Positions 56,482-64,000 of a stretch of DNA of 64,000 nt are shown here, in pieces. The position numbers and the translations under genes are program-made. Under the pieces are notes generated by a model that was given only the letters and a program-made list of their open reading frames with translations, searched no databases and was not told the origin of the DNA. Position 1 is the first letter of the stretch; each line of letters opens with the position of its first letter. Source of the DNA: Acinetobacter shaoyimingii (GTDB taxonomy: Bacteria; Pseudomonadota; Gammaproteobacteria; Pseudomonadales; Moraxellaceae); assembly GCF_011578045.1 (NCBI RefSeq), contig NZ_CP049801.1, positions 310,001 to 374,000 on the forward strand, given 5' to 3'.

Positions 56482-57792
56482 TCACTCGATTTTCACAGAT
56501 TCGCTGACAGAAACTTTGGTTGCTATGTTTTGATTCGACGCAATATCTTGATATTGCATATGCGTGAACATCCCCGATTTTAAACCCGATACCGTCAGCG
56601 CCATTTCTTTACGGAAATAGGGAATGCGATACATCCAGCCAAAGGAGAAGTCTCGTAGAGGACCTGTCCACCAACGTTCTGATTGATATAAAGGCGTCAG
56701 CAAACGACTTAAAAACTGATAGAAATTGGTCGAACTTTGACGGTGTTGATGGTAAGTCTGCCAAAGCTTTGGCCAATCAATGTTTTCATTGTTTCGAGCG
56801 GATTCAACAGATTTGGACAATGCCCAAGCATCAAGGAGTGCCATATTTGCACCTTGTCCGAGTTGTGGACTCATGGCATGCGCTGCATCTCCCAAAACGC
56901 CCACTCGTCCAGAACCCAATTTGGACATCACCACATCTCGATAATGTGCAGACAGCCATTCGCCCTGATGGTGTGGATGGACGACATGTTGTTTAAGCCA
57001 GTGTGCAAGGTCGGGCCATTTCTGTGCTATATGATCAATCCAAGCAGGATGATCTTCGTTGCGTCTGAGGAACTGATCAAGGTGAGGGGTAGGCATGCTC
57101 CAGAACACACTGGATAATCTTTTGTGGGGTTCATTCGGAACAGCACCTGTGGGTAAAACGCCCAACATCAACTTTGAGCCTTCATGGAATTGGTGCAAAA
57201 TTTCGGTATCAAGATCGCAACATTCAGGTACGATGGTCCATTTTGCGCCCCAAGGGTAAGCTTGATCGAACTTGACCCAAGACTGTGGTCGAAGCTGACT
57301 GCGTGCACCATTGGCAATTAAAATCGCATCAAAAGCCTGATCAAAACTTTGACCTGCAATGTTTCCATAAAGGCGAACTTCATGATGCTGTTCATCATAA
57401 CGTTCAATTTCGGTATTCATTTGCCACGTAATCAATTCAGGATATTCACGGGCTTTGTGTTCGAGGACATGACATAAAGTGGCACGGTGAATGCCTAAAC
57501 CATAAAAGTCGGGATGTGCCTGTTGGTAATGGCTATTGACCAATAATTGCTGATTTGGCAGTCGACCTTCTAAGCCTCTGACTTTTGCCCCTAAGGTTAT
57601 GGCATGATCTAAAATGCCTAAATGTTCAAAAACGGCCAAGCCAGCAGGTTGTAAAAGCAGTCCTGCACCCACGGGTTCAAGGGTAGACACTTTTTCAAAT
57701 AAAGTGACTCGAATATTTTGTCTGGCGAGTAGGATGGCTGCAGCTATTCCTGCAGTGCCCGCACCGACAATGGCGAAGTGGGGTGTTTTCAT
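56482..57792 (-). CDS. FAD-dependent monooxygenase (UbiH/salicylate hydroxylase-like)
   Basis: 436 residues, class A flavoprotein monooxygenase: GxGxxG in AIVGAGTAGIAAAIL, and the late FAD/NADPH motif GVLGDAAHAMSPQLGQGANMAL. A DG-type motif is present in a weaker form (AILIANGARSQLR). The substrate is unknown; candidates are aromatic acids or a quinone precursor. A dyad at 57820-57853 lies just upstream. It follows a patatin gene on the same strand. Confidence 0.85.
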   Translation of the reverse strand: MKTPHFAIVGAGTAGIAAAILLARQNIRVTLFEKVSTLEPVGAGLLLQPAGLAVFEHLGILDHAITLGAKVRGLEGRLPNQQLLVNSHYQQAHPDFYGLGIHRATLCHVLEHKAREYPELITWQMNTEIERYDEQHHEVRLYGNIAGQSFDQAFDAILIANGARSQLRPQSWVKFDQAYPWGAKWTIVPECCDLDTEILHQFHEGSKLMLGVLPTGAVPNEPHKRLSSVFWSMPTPHLDQFLRRNEDHPAWIDHIAQKWPDLAHWLKQHVVHPHHQGEWLSAHYRDVVMSKLGSGRVGVLGDAAHAMSPQLGQGANMALLDAWALSKSVESARNNENIDWPKLWQTYHQHRQSSTNFYQFLSRLLTPLYQSERWWTGPLRDFSFGWMYRIPYFRKEMALTVSGLKSGMFTHMQYQDIASNQNIATKVSVSESVKIE

Positions 57793-57819
57793 TATTATAA
57801 AAGTGCAGAAATGATTATT

Positions 57820-57853
57820 ATCTTGATCACTAATTTATCAAAAAAAAGTGATC
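57820..57853. promoter_or_regulatory. Imperfect inverted repeat between patatin and monooxygenase genes
   Basis: GATCACT (57825-57831) and AGTGATC (57847-57853), extendable outward with one bulged base, separated by 15 nt. No T-run on the minus strand, so an operator for the monooxygenase gene is more likely than a terminator. Confidence 0.35.
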
Positions 57854-57907
57854 TAAGATATTTATATTCAAAAGACGAATAGAGTTCATTAGAGATAGAT
57901 TCTGTTT

Positions 57908-58987
57908 TTACAAATCCAACATCACATCAGCAAAATTCTGCTTTTCTACCAGTTCTAAAAACTCATCACCCAAACGCTGACTTTCTTGAATACTTTGCTT
58001 CCAAAGCTGAATACGTTTTTGTTGATCCAAACCTTTTAAAGTAAAGTCTTTACGGTCAGGCAAGCGCCCTAAGGGTAAAGTTTTTAAATACGCTTCAGAT
58101 GGTGAAATCAAAACCGTACGTGCTTGGTTTTCAGGATTCGATTTGCGAGATTTAAACATTTTATCGAACCAACCTGGGGTAATGCTGTCGGTAAAATGCG
58201 GATACAGCACAAGACCTTGGCTCTGAAAAGGCAGGTCAATGTGATAGTCAATCAAACCACCATCCCGATAAGCGTCTTTGGGTGCATCGGCAATATTACG
58301 TACCGCTGGAACAGCAACAGGAATCGATGCAGAAGCCATTAACCAGTCTTCAAGGTTATTCGGATTTAATGCGCAGTAATGGGTCTTAAAACCGTCATCA
58401 GAAATTTGGAATGGCTGTTCAGCTTCAGACTGTGCAATCACACGTTGCATAAACAGTTTCATCTTTGAGCGAGAGATGGCATTGCTGGTCACAATACCAA
58501 GTACTGAAGCTAATAAAGGAAGGGTGTGATCGCTGTTAAATATATGTTCAGACTTCACCGCTAAAACAGCCAAGTGATAATCAGGATGCTCAATAATCTG
58601 TTGTTCTTTGTTTTGAATCAGCTCATGTAACATGGCACGACAGACTTCACCGACCTCATTTCGCTTCATTTTTTTATGAAATTCTAAATGGGTATAGAGA
58701 TCTGCCAGAAGATGAGTGCCTTTTTCAGCACCATGCGCTGCAATACTGGCAAAACGCCAACTGCCAATCGATGAACCAATTAAGGTTCTACGTTGCTTTG
58801 CTTGCGGAAGAAAATGACCGAAAATTGCCTGATCTAAACCATGAATACCAATGCCTTTAGGTCCACCAGCTGCACCTGGAATAATATCGACATGATGTGC
58901 TTGTAAACCTTCATTTAAAATCAGTTGGCGAGCATCACGTCCGACACGAATGGTCAGTGCAGGGGATTTCTTTTCAAGGATGTGCAT
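57908..58987 (-). CDS. Patatin-like phospholipase
   Basis: 359 residues. The nucleophile elbow GSSIGSW (GxSxG) lies near residue 92, the oxyanion-type Gly-rich stretch GAAGGPKGIGIHG near 40, and the catalytic Asp in RDGGLIDYH near 240, the patatin Ser-Asp dyad. No signal peptide is seen, so it is probably cytoplasmic or delivered by another route. Expected to hydrolyse lipid acyl esters; the lipid is unknown. Weak ribosome-binding site before the ATG at 58987. Confidence 0.88.
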   Translation of the reverse strand: MHILEKKSPALTIRVGRDARQLILNEGLQAHHVDIIPGAAGGPKGIGIHGLDQAIFGHFLPQAKQRRTLIGSSIGSWRFASIAAHGAEKGTHLLADLYTHLEFHKKMKRNEVGEVCRAMLHELIQNKEQQIIEHPDYHLAVLAVKSEHIFNSDHTLPLLASVLGIVTSNAISRSKMKLFMQRVIAQSEAEQPFQISDDGFKTHYCALNPNNLEDWLMASASIPVAVPAVRNIADAPKDAYRDGGLIDYHIDLPFQSQGLVLYPHFTDSITPGWFDKMFKSRKSNPENQARTVLISPSEAYLKTLPLGRLPDRKDFTLKGLDQQKRIQLWKQSIQESQRLGDEFLELVEKQNFADVMLDL

Positions 58988-59124
58988 AAGCGTTGATTAT
59001 TGATATTCAAGTCAAAAACACTTTAAAAGCATTGGTTTTTTTCAGCAATGACGATTTAGATCAAGTATTGACTGTAGAGTCACAATGTAATTTTGGTGTC
59101 ATTTAAATCCAATACGATGGGAAT

Positions 59125-59157
59125 AAAAAAACCTGCTTTTATCAAACAGGCTTTTTT
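59125..59157 (-). terminator. Rho-independent terminator of the ubi operon
   Basis: On the minus strand AAAAAAGCCTG pairs with CAGGTTTTTTT (one G-T pair) around a loop, starting 17 nt after the ubiB stop codon. Confidence 0.85.
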
Positions 59158-59174
59158 AACATCATACTTTTACA

Positions 59175-60794
59175 TTATTTCGCAACACGCCAAATGGCAA
59201 TCACGCTTGAAAGCACAATCAGAATAATCGACACATACCACGGTGCAATAATTGCAATAGACAACAAGATTGCCATTAAGCTGCCAAAAATCCAACTACG
59301 TTTTTGCTGATGCTCCATCTGCAAACGCATACTTTGTAATTCATTGAGCTGTTTGGCATGCCAAGCTGACTGATTTTTTAAACCATTTAAGCTGTCAATC
59401 ATCAATGTTGGCAAGTCTTGCGCACCGAGCAATAAATCTGGAATTTTCTGACCCAATTCTTTCAGATTTTTTTGCGGGTTCATTTGCGCTTTAATCCAAT
59501 CGGTCAAAATTGGTTTCGCCAGTTTCCAAATATCCAATTCTGGATATAAATCTGTGCCTAAACCTTCCACATGTACCAATGTTTTTAGCAGTAACATCAG
59601 TTGCGGTGGGATTTCTAAGTGGAAACGACGAGCAATATCCATGACTTGAATTAAAATGCCTGCAAAGTCCAACTCATGCATCGGTTTAGAGACCATTGGG
59701 CCGACGGTGCGACGCATCTCACGAGCAAGCGCATCTTGGTCTGTACCTGGTGGAATCCAACCCGCTTGATGCACGATTTGAATCAGTTGCATAAAGTCGC
59801 TGTTCATCACCGCTAGCAACATTCGAGCAACCGTCATCTGGTCATGCTTAGACAACTCACCCATAATCGCACAGTCGAGTGCAATATAACGAGGCTGATT
59901 TGGATTAATGGTCTCGACGAAGACATTGCCTGGATGCATGTCGGCATGGAAGAAATTGTCACGGAACACTTGGGTAAAGAAAATGGTCAAGCCTTTTTCT
60001 GCCAAATCTGCACGGTTCATACCGAGTTTGTCGAAAGTCGCTGTATCAGAAATTGGCACACCCGTAATGCGCTCTGCCACCATGACATCTTTACTGTCCA
60101 TATAGACTTCAGGCACGTACATCATGCTTGAGCCTGTAAAGTAATGACGCATACGGCGCGTATTATCGGCCTCTAAAGTCAAATCCAATTCATTTAAAAT
60201 AATTTGACGATAGTCTTGAATAATTTCAGACAAATGTAATGCACGAGCAGCTTCTAAGCGTTTTTCAAGGGCATTACCGAGCCATTCTAAAATTTCAAAA
60301 TCTTGAAGAATTTGTGCACGAATATTTGGACGAGTGACTTTAACAACAACTTCACGACCATCATGCAGGGCAGCAGTATGTACCTGTGCAATTGAAGCGG
60401 CTGCAAGCGGTTGTTCGTCGAAGCGAGCAAATAAGGTATTTACATCAGCCTTGAGAGATTCTTGAATTCGCATCTTTGCGACATCAGAACCAAAGGGTTT
60501 GACCTGATCTTGTAACAACACCAATTGCTTTAATAGTTCAGGTGGAATCAAGTCACGGCGTGTCGATAACAACTGACCCAGTTTAATCGCCAAAGGTCCC
60601 ATGTCTTCTAAAGCTTCTTTGAGCTTAAGTGGGTTTTTGCGTTCACGACTTGACCATGCAGCAGGATGCATGTGGATGAGTTTCAGAATCGGGCGGACTT
60701 TTGCAGGAATATCTTCCGCAGGAACTAACGTGTCGAGTCTATAGTGCGCGGCGATGCGCCAGAGGTCGATTAAACGTCTAATGTGCGGAATCAT
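59175..60794 (-). CDS. ubiB: Ubiquinone biosynthesis atypical kinase UbiB
   Basis: 539 residues, ADCK/UbiB protein kinase-like fold. KxGQ motif in AIKLGQLLSTRRD, the Ala-rich loop AAASIAQVHTA, catalytic-loop HADMHPGNVF and DCAIMG as the DFG-like metal site. Two C-terminal membrane helices anchor it. It supports aerobic ubiquinone synthesis, probably by ATP-driven extraction of lipid intermediates. It is third in ubiE-ubiJ-ubiB, 12 bp after ubiJ. Confidence 0.95.
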   Translation of the reverse strand: MIPHIRRLIDLWRIAAHYRLDTLVPAEDIPAKVRPILKLIHMHPAAWSSRERKNPLKLKEALEDMGPLAIKLGQLLSTRRDLIPPELLKQLVLLQDQVKPFGSDVAKMRIQESLKADVNTLFARFDEQPLAAASIAQVHTAALHDGREVVVKVTRPNIRAQILQDFEILEWLGNALEKRLEAARALHLSEIIQDYRQIILNELDLTLEADNTRRMRHYFTGSSMMYVPEVYMDSKDVMVAERITGVPISDTATFDKLGMNRADLAEKGLTIFFTQVFRDNFFHADMHPGNVFVETINPNQPRYIALDCAIMGELSKHDQMTVARMLLAVMNSDFMQLIQIVHQAGWIPPGTDQDALAREMRRTVGPMVSKPMHELDFAGILIQVMDIARRFHLEIPPQLMLLLKTLVHVEGLGTDLYPELDIWKLAKPILTDWIKAQMNPQKNLKELGQKIPDLLLGAQDLPTLMIDSLNGLKNQSAWHAKQLNELQSMRLQMEHQQKRSWIFGSLMAILLSIAIIAPWYVSIILIVLSSVIAIWRVAK

Positions 60795-60806
60795 ATGTGC
60801 AATTAC

Positions 60807-61469
60807 CTAGTTCTTTGTCGAGTTAAACTGTTGTTGAAGTTGTTGGATTTTCGCTTCAAGACGGTCAATGTTTTGATTGAGCTGGCGTGTGTCTTGATTT
60901 AAGTCATCCATTTGCCAACGTGATGCAAATAAGCCACTGTCTTCTTTGAGAAAATCCTCTGCAAAGAATAAATGACTATCGAGGGATTTGAAAAGCTGTT
61001 TTGGAGCCAGTTGAATTTTAGCAATTTGACTGGCCAAATTCGGTCCAATCCAAGGACTTAATTGTGAGGCCAAATCAGGCTCAGCCTGCTGGATAATACG
61101 TTGAATATTCTGCAAAAGGTGATAATCGCCTTGTAGCGGAATATTGCCCACATCATCTGCCACCAAAAGTTTGATCAGTTCAACCACATTGGCGACATGC
61201 AAGGTTGCATTCGCCTCTGTAACGGTTTGCACTTGATCAAATGGGCGTTGTTCAAAAATAGAGGGGGTCGTACTATGACCAGTCACTGTCGGTTCAAGGC
61301 GAATCTTTTCATGATCAAAGAATACATCAACTGAAAGTTGCGGAGCATCAATGACGACTCGTAGCATTTTGCCTTGCAATTCATTGAATTGGATGCGAGT
61401 AATCGCATCTAAATTGATATATTGATGAATTAAGCGTTCAACTGCACCGAGTGCAAGAATCGACCACAT
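60807..61469 (-). CDS. ubiJ: Ubiquinone biosynthesis accessory factor UbiJ
   Basis: 220 residues. The N-terminal SCP2-like lipid-binding domain (LQGKMLRVVIDAPQLSVDVFF) is followed by a C-terminal coiled coil (LNQNIDRLEAKIQQLQQQF). It gathers ubiquinone precursors for the soluble Ubi complex. The gene order ubiE-ubiJ-ubiB confirms the call. The start follows the ubiE stop by 22 bp. Confidence 0.9.
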   Translation of the reverse strand: MWSILALGAVERLIHQYINLDAITRIQFNELQGKMLRVVIDAPQLSVDVFFDHEKIRLEPTVTGHSTTPSIFEQRPFDQVQTVTEANATLHVANVVELIKLLVADDVGNIPLQGDYHLLQNIQRIIQQAEPDLASQLSPWIGPNLASQIAKIQLAPKQLFKSLDSHLFFAEDFLKEDSGLFASRWQMDDLNQDTRQLNQNIDRLEAKIQQLQQQFNSTKN

Positions 61470-61491
61470 ACTGAAACCTTATGCTCTGATT

Positions 61492-62436
61492 TTAAAGTTT
61501 AAAACCACGGTGAACGGCCACAATACCCGCAGTGAGGTTATGATAATCACAGTTTTGGAAGCCTGCATTTTCCATCATGCCTTTTAAGGTACGTTGGTCT
61601 GGGTGCATACGAATCGATTCAGCCAAATATTTATAACTCTCTGAATCATTGGCAATAATTTTACCCATGATTGGAAGTGCTGTGAATGAATACAGGTCAT
61701 ACAATTTTGAGAATGGTTCAAACACAGGTTTAGAGAATTCTAGAATAAGTAAACGACCACCTGGCTTAAGTACACGGTACATTGCAGCTAATGCAGCATC
61801 TTTATCAGTCACGTTACGTAGACCAAAAGAAATGGTCAACAAATCAAAACTGTTGTCTTCAAATGGTTCTAAAGTTTCAGCATTGGCAAGCACAAAGTCG
61901 ACATTGGTACAACCTGCATCGATCAAACGATCACGACCCACATTGAGCATCGATTCATTAATGTCAGATAAAACAACGTGACCTGTAGGACCGACTTCAC
62001 GGCTGAATACTTTTGCTAAGTCACCTGTACCACCCGCAATATCAAGAACGCGTTGACCACGACGTACACCTGACATATTAATGGCAAAACGTTTCCATAA
62101 ACGGTGAATACCAAATGACATAAGGTCATTCATAATGTCGTATTTAGCTGCGACTGAATGGAACACTTCAGCAACTTTTTGTGCTTTTTCTTCACTATTT
62201 ACAGTTTGATAGCCAAAATGTGTTGTTGGTCCGACATTACCTGTATTTGCACCACGAGGAAGGTTGTACTTCGGTACAGAACCTGTCACTGGTGTATCTG
62301 TCAGTTTTTGTTCTAAAGATTGTTGCTGACCTTGTGGTGTACCTTGCGGTAAAGGTTCAGTTAAGAATGGACTCACTTTGTCTGTTTCTTTTGCCGACTG
62401 AGTTTCAGCGGTAGGCTGTTGATTTTCGTTAGACAT
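61492..62436 (-). CDS. ubiE: Ubiquinone/menaquinone C-methyltransferase UbiE with N-terminal extension
   Basis: 314 residues. The conserved part begins near residue 74 (TTHFGYQTV) with [22 protein letters not shown] motif [14 protein letters not shown] and [13 protein letters not shown]. It C-methylates the benzoquinol ring. Before it lies a ~70-residue Gln/Thr/Pro-rich, disordered extension ([12 protein letters not shown], then [14 protein letters not shown]) absent from the ~250-residue enteric enzyme. The start at 62436 has GGAG 8 nt upstream, so the extension is likely translated. Confidence 0.94.
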   Translation of the reverse strand: MSNENQQPTAETQSAKETDKVSPFLTEPLPQGTPQGQQQSLEQKLTDTPVTGSVPKYNLPRGANTGNVGPTTHFGYQTVNSEEKAQKVAEVFHSVAAKYDIMNDLMSFGIHRLWKRFAINMSGVRRGQRVLDIAGGTGDLAKVFSREVGPTGHVVLSDINESMLNVGRDRLIDAGCTNVDFVLANAETLEPFEDNSFDLLTISFGLRNVTDKDAALAAMYRVLKPGGRLLILEFSKPVFEPFSKLYDLYSFTALPIMGKIIANDSESYKYLAESIRMHPDQRTLKGMMENAGFQNCDYHNLTAGIVAVHRGFKL

Positions 62437-62486
62437 TCGAGTCACTCCTGAACACTAAAAATAGTAAATCTTGCTGGTATTGCATG

Positions 62487-62510
62487 ATGACAGATTCTGT
62501 CATTTTTTTC
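62487..62510. promoter_or_regulatory. Dyad in the ubiE upstream region
   Basis: ATGACAG and CTGTCAT around 3 nt, followed by a T-run on the plus strand. It is 51 nt upstream of the ubiE start. It would be a terminator only for plus-strand transcripts, and no plus-strand gene precedes it; an operator or antisense barrier is possible. Confidence 0.3.
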
Positions 62511-62653
62511 AGTGTCGATCATGCAATTGATATGAAAAATAAACAGAAAAAACAAAAAACCATTTCTGCTGGATATTTCTGATCTACATTGGACTAAATG
62601 CTAAAATCTTATCGTATGCACAATCGAAATACCTAAAATATTGAACGACCTTA

Positions 62654-63361
62654 TCATACTCTAAAAGGATTTGGTTTTCCTGAATGCACATTATCCACAA
62701 TGATAAGTTCAATTTGCGTAAAACTTTGAATAAACGTTGCTGCAGATTTCATTGGTTTCATGGCGGTAAAACCTTCACCAATGAAATCATACATCAATTC
62801 AAAATGATATTTTTTAGCAGTGCCTTTACACATTTTAAAGGCCGTATGCATAATGAAAGATCGCATGTATTTATCTAAGCTCACACCAAGTTCATCAAGC
62901 AAATCGAGCTGTTTTTTTCGCTCCTGTTCTTGATTTAATTTGACCAAGGTTACACGCATCATTTCATCATCAATCGGTTGAGTGGCTGGATAGTCTTTAA
63001 GGAGTTGTTTCGCCACCTGTTCATCTAGCTCCATCGCATAGACAGCCAGTCCTACCGATTTTAAACCTGTTCGAATGGCATTTTCAGGAATAATTTTTTC
63101 TGCTTTGTGCGCGTAGTTGAGTAGTCGTTCGATTTGAATGGCCAAATCATCAAACTCAGGGCCACCATATAAACGGTTAATAAAATATTTTGCCATCAGT
63201 TGATTTTTAGGTTCATTAAATAAATCTTGATGGGTGGCTTGAATGCGTGTTTTAAGCCAAGCTTGTGCATCATTTAAACGTTGTTTTAGCACAGCATCAC
63301 GATGGTAATCTAATTGTTTATATTGTTCTAAAAGTTGATCGAGTGCAGTAAGTTTGGACAT
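62654..63361 (-). CDS. FFLEE-motif-like hypothetical protein
   Basis: About 235 residues, mostly helical and soluble, no cysteine sites or signal peptide. The segment KYFINRLYGGPEFDDLAIQIERL matches the position of the FFLEELYG-type motif in Acinetobacter FFLEE proteins, but with NR for EE (quoted here as YFINRLYGGPEF). The function of that family is unknown. Several in-frame starts exist (63361, 63373, 63433); 63361 gives MSKLTALDQLL with GAG 7 nt upstream. Divergent from the PPK2-family gene. Confidence 0.6.
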   Translation of the reverse strand: MSKLTALDQLLEQYKQLDYHRDAVLKQRLNDAQAWLKTRIQATHQDLFNEPKNQLMAKYFINRLYGGPEFDDLAIQIERLLNYAHKAEKIIPENAIRTGLKSVGLAVYAMELDEQVAKQLLKDYPATQPIDDEMMRVTLVKLNQEQERKKQLDLLDELGVSLDKYMRSFIMHTAFKMCKGTAKKYHFELMYDFIGEGFTAMKPMKSAATFIQSFTQIELIIVDNVHSGKPNPFRV

Positions 63362-63569
63362 GATGGAGCTCATTGATATTTCTGCGCAAAAGCATAATTG
63401 CACTGGCTTAAAAGTGCTATGACAAATGTGCAACAGAATGCCTAAAATTAAGTCATTATCACAATAAGCGCATGAAGAAAATACGAATTGACAGAAAAAC
63501 TACAGCAAGACGAAGTCAAATGCTGACAGTTCGGTATACTGAACAAAATAAAAGCATTTGGAAAAATCC

Positions 63570-64000
63570 ATGAGTGAAAATAAAACAGAAATAAAGCTCG
63601 ATACGCCAGAAGATTTGAGCTTGCAACTCATTGAAGCACAATATGGTCTAAAAGATACGCGCGGCAAAAAAAATGCCAAAAGTGTGGTGATTTTGGTGAG
63701 TGGTATAGAACTTGCGGGCAAAGGCGAAGCAGTGAAACAGCTACGTGAATGGGTTGATCCACGCTATTTAAAAGTGAAGGCTGATCCTCCAAATTTAATT
63801 GAGCCAACGACGCCGTTTTGGCAACCCTATGCCAAATTTATACCTGCAGAAGGGCAAATGATTGTGCTGTTTGGCAATTGGTATAGTGATCTACTCAATA
63901 CTGCACTGCATGTCTCAAAACCTTTTGATGACACGATGTTTGATGCTTATTTGGAACAGATGCAAGCCTTTGAGCAGGATCTCAAAAATAACCATGTCGA
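63570..64000 (+). CDS. pap: Polyphosphate:AMP phosphotransferase (PPK2 family), 5' part
   Basis: 143 codons are visible and the frame is open at the right edge. The start MSENKTEIKLDTPEDL leads into a PPK2-type kinase domain with the Walker A-like VSGIELAGKGEAVKQLREW (normally GxDxAGKG), then PRYLKVKADPP, PFWQPYAKFIP and VLFGNWYSDLL. This matches the N-terminal domain of two-domain polyphosphate:AMP phosphotransferase, known from Acinetobacter, which makes ADP from AMP with polyphosphate. The C-terminal domain lies outside the window. Confidence 0.85.
   Translation, partial: MSENKTEIKLDTPEDLSLQLIEAQYGLKDTRGKKNAKSVVILVSGIELAGKGEAVKQLREWVDPRYLKVKADPPNLIEPTTPFWQPYAKFIPAEGQMIVLFGNWYSDLLNTALHVSKPFDDTMFDAYLEQMQAFEQDLKNNHV

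Overview
The window looks like a chromosomal segment of an Acinetobacter-type gammaproteobacterium (inferred, no search run). The reasons are AT-rich DNA, a short split division/cell-wall cluster (rsmH-ftsL-ftsI-murE-murF-mraY), divergent ponA and pilMNOPQ followed by aroK-aroB, gltBD, an Mrp-type antiporter operon with fused A/B subunits, ubiE-ubiJ-ubiB, an FFLEE-like protein and a polyphosphate:AMP phosphotransferase. I see no insertion sequence, prophage, CRISPR array or rRNA gene. One tRNA gene is present (tRNA-Glu).

Layout. 1-4.4 kb: the 3' end of a SulP-STAS-carbonic anhydrase gene, a small membrane protein, a short-chain dehydrogenase (SDR) divergent from a LysR regulator, and a second SDR. 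4.6-12.4 kb: metY, ettA, a Sel1-repeat protein, a CDF metal exporter, a zinc-ribbon membrane protein, then gltX with tRNA-Glu downstream on the same strand, and a small secreted protein. 12.7-18.5 kb: two paralogous sulfate-binding proteins on either side of an opposite-strand OafA-type acyltransferase, a lipoprotein and a small membrane-anchored protein. 18.8-26.8 kb: the dcw cluster and rlmA. 26.9-37.3 kb: PBP1A divergent from the type IV pilus operon, then aroK, aroB and a SPOR-like protein in the position where enterics carry damX. 37.3-43.7 kb: gltBD. 44-52 kb: a predicted metal-dependent hydrolase, riboflavin synthase and the Mrp operon (A/B fused, C, D, E, F, G). 52.5-55.4 kb: an SMC/RecF-like ATPase and an SF1 helicase. 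55.6-64 kb: hisIE, an FAD monooxygenase, a patatin, ubiB-ubiJ-ubiE, an FFLEE-like protein and the start of a PPK2-family gene.

Points of most interest. (1) The gltBD leader has a full sigma-54 promoter architecture: a near-consensus -24/-12 element, an IHF site, and an NtrC-like site about 120 bp upstream of the predicted start. This suggests direct nitrogen control of glutamate synthase. (2) A helicase + ATPase pair has Gabija-like composition, but no TOPRIM nuclease is visible, and the ATPase has lost the catalytic Walker B Glu, the switch His and the signature Gly. (3) tRNA-Glu lies just behind its own synthetase gene, separated by a hairpin whose single imperfect pair is tolerated only in the gltX-sense transcript. 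(4) Several perfect or near-perfect palindromes stand in front of metY, the LysR/SDR pair, pilM/ponA and the Mrp operon, and a 13-bp hairpin separates aroK from aroB.

Limits: family assignments come from motifs and gene order read by eye. Starts were chosen from ribosome-binding sites and family length, and regulatory sites are pattern matches only.
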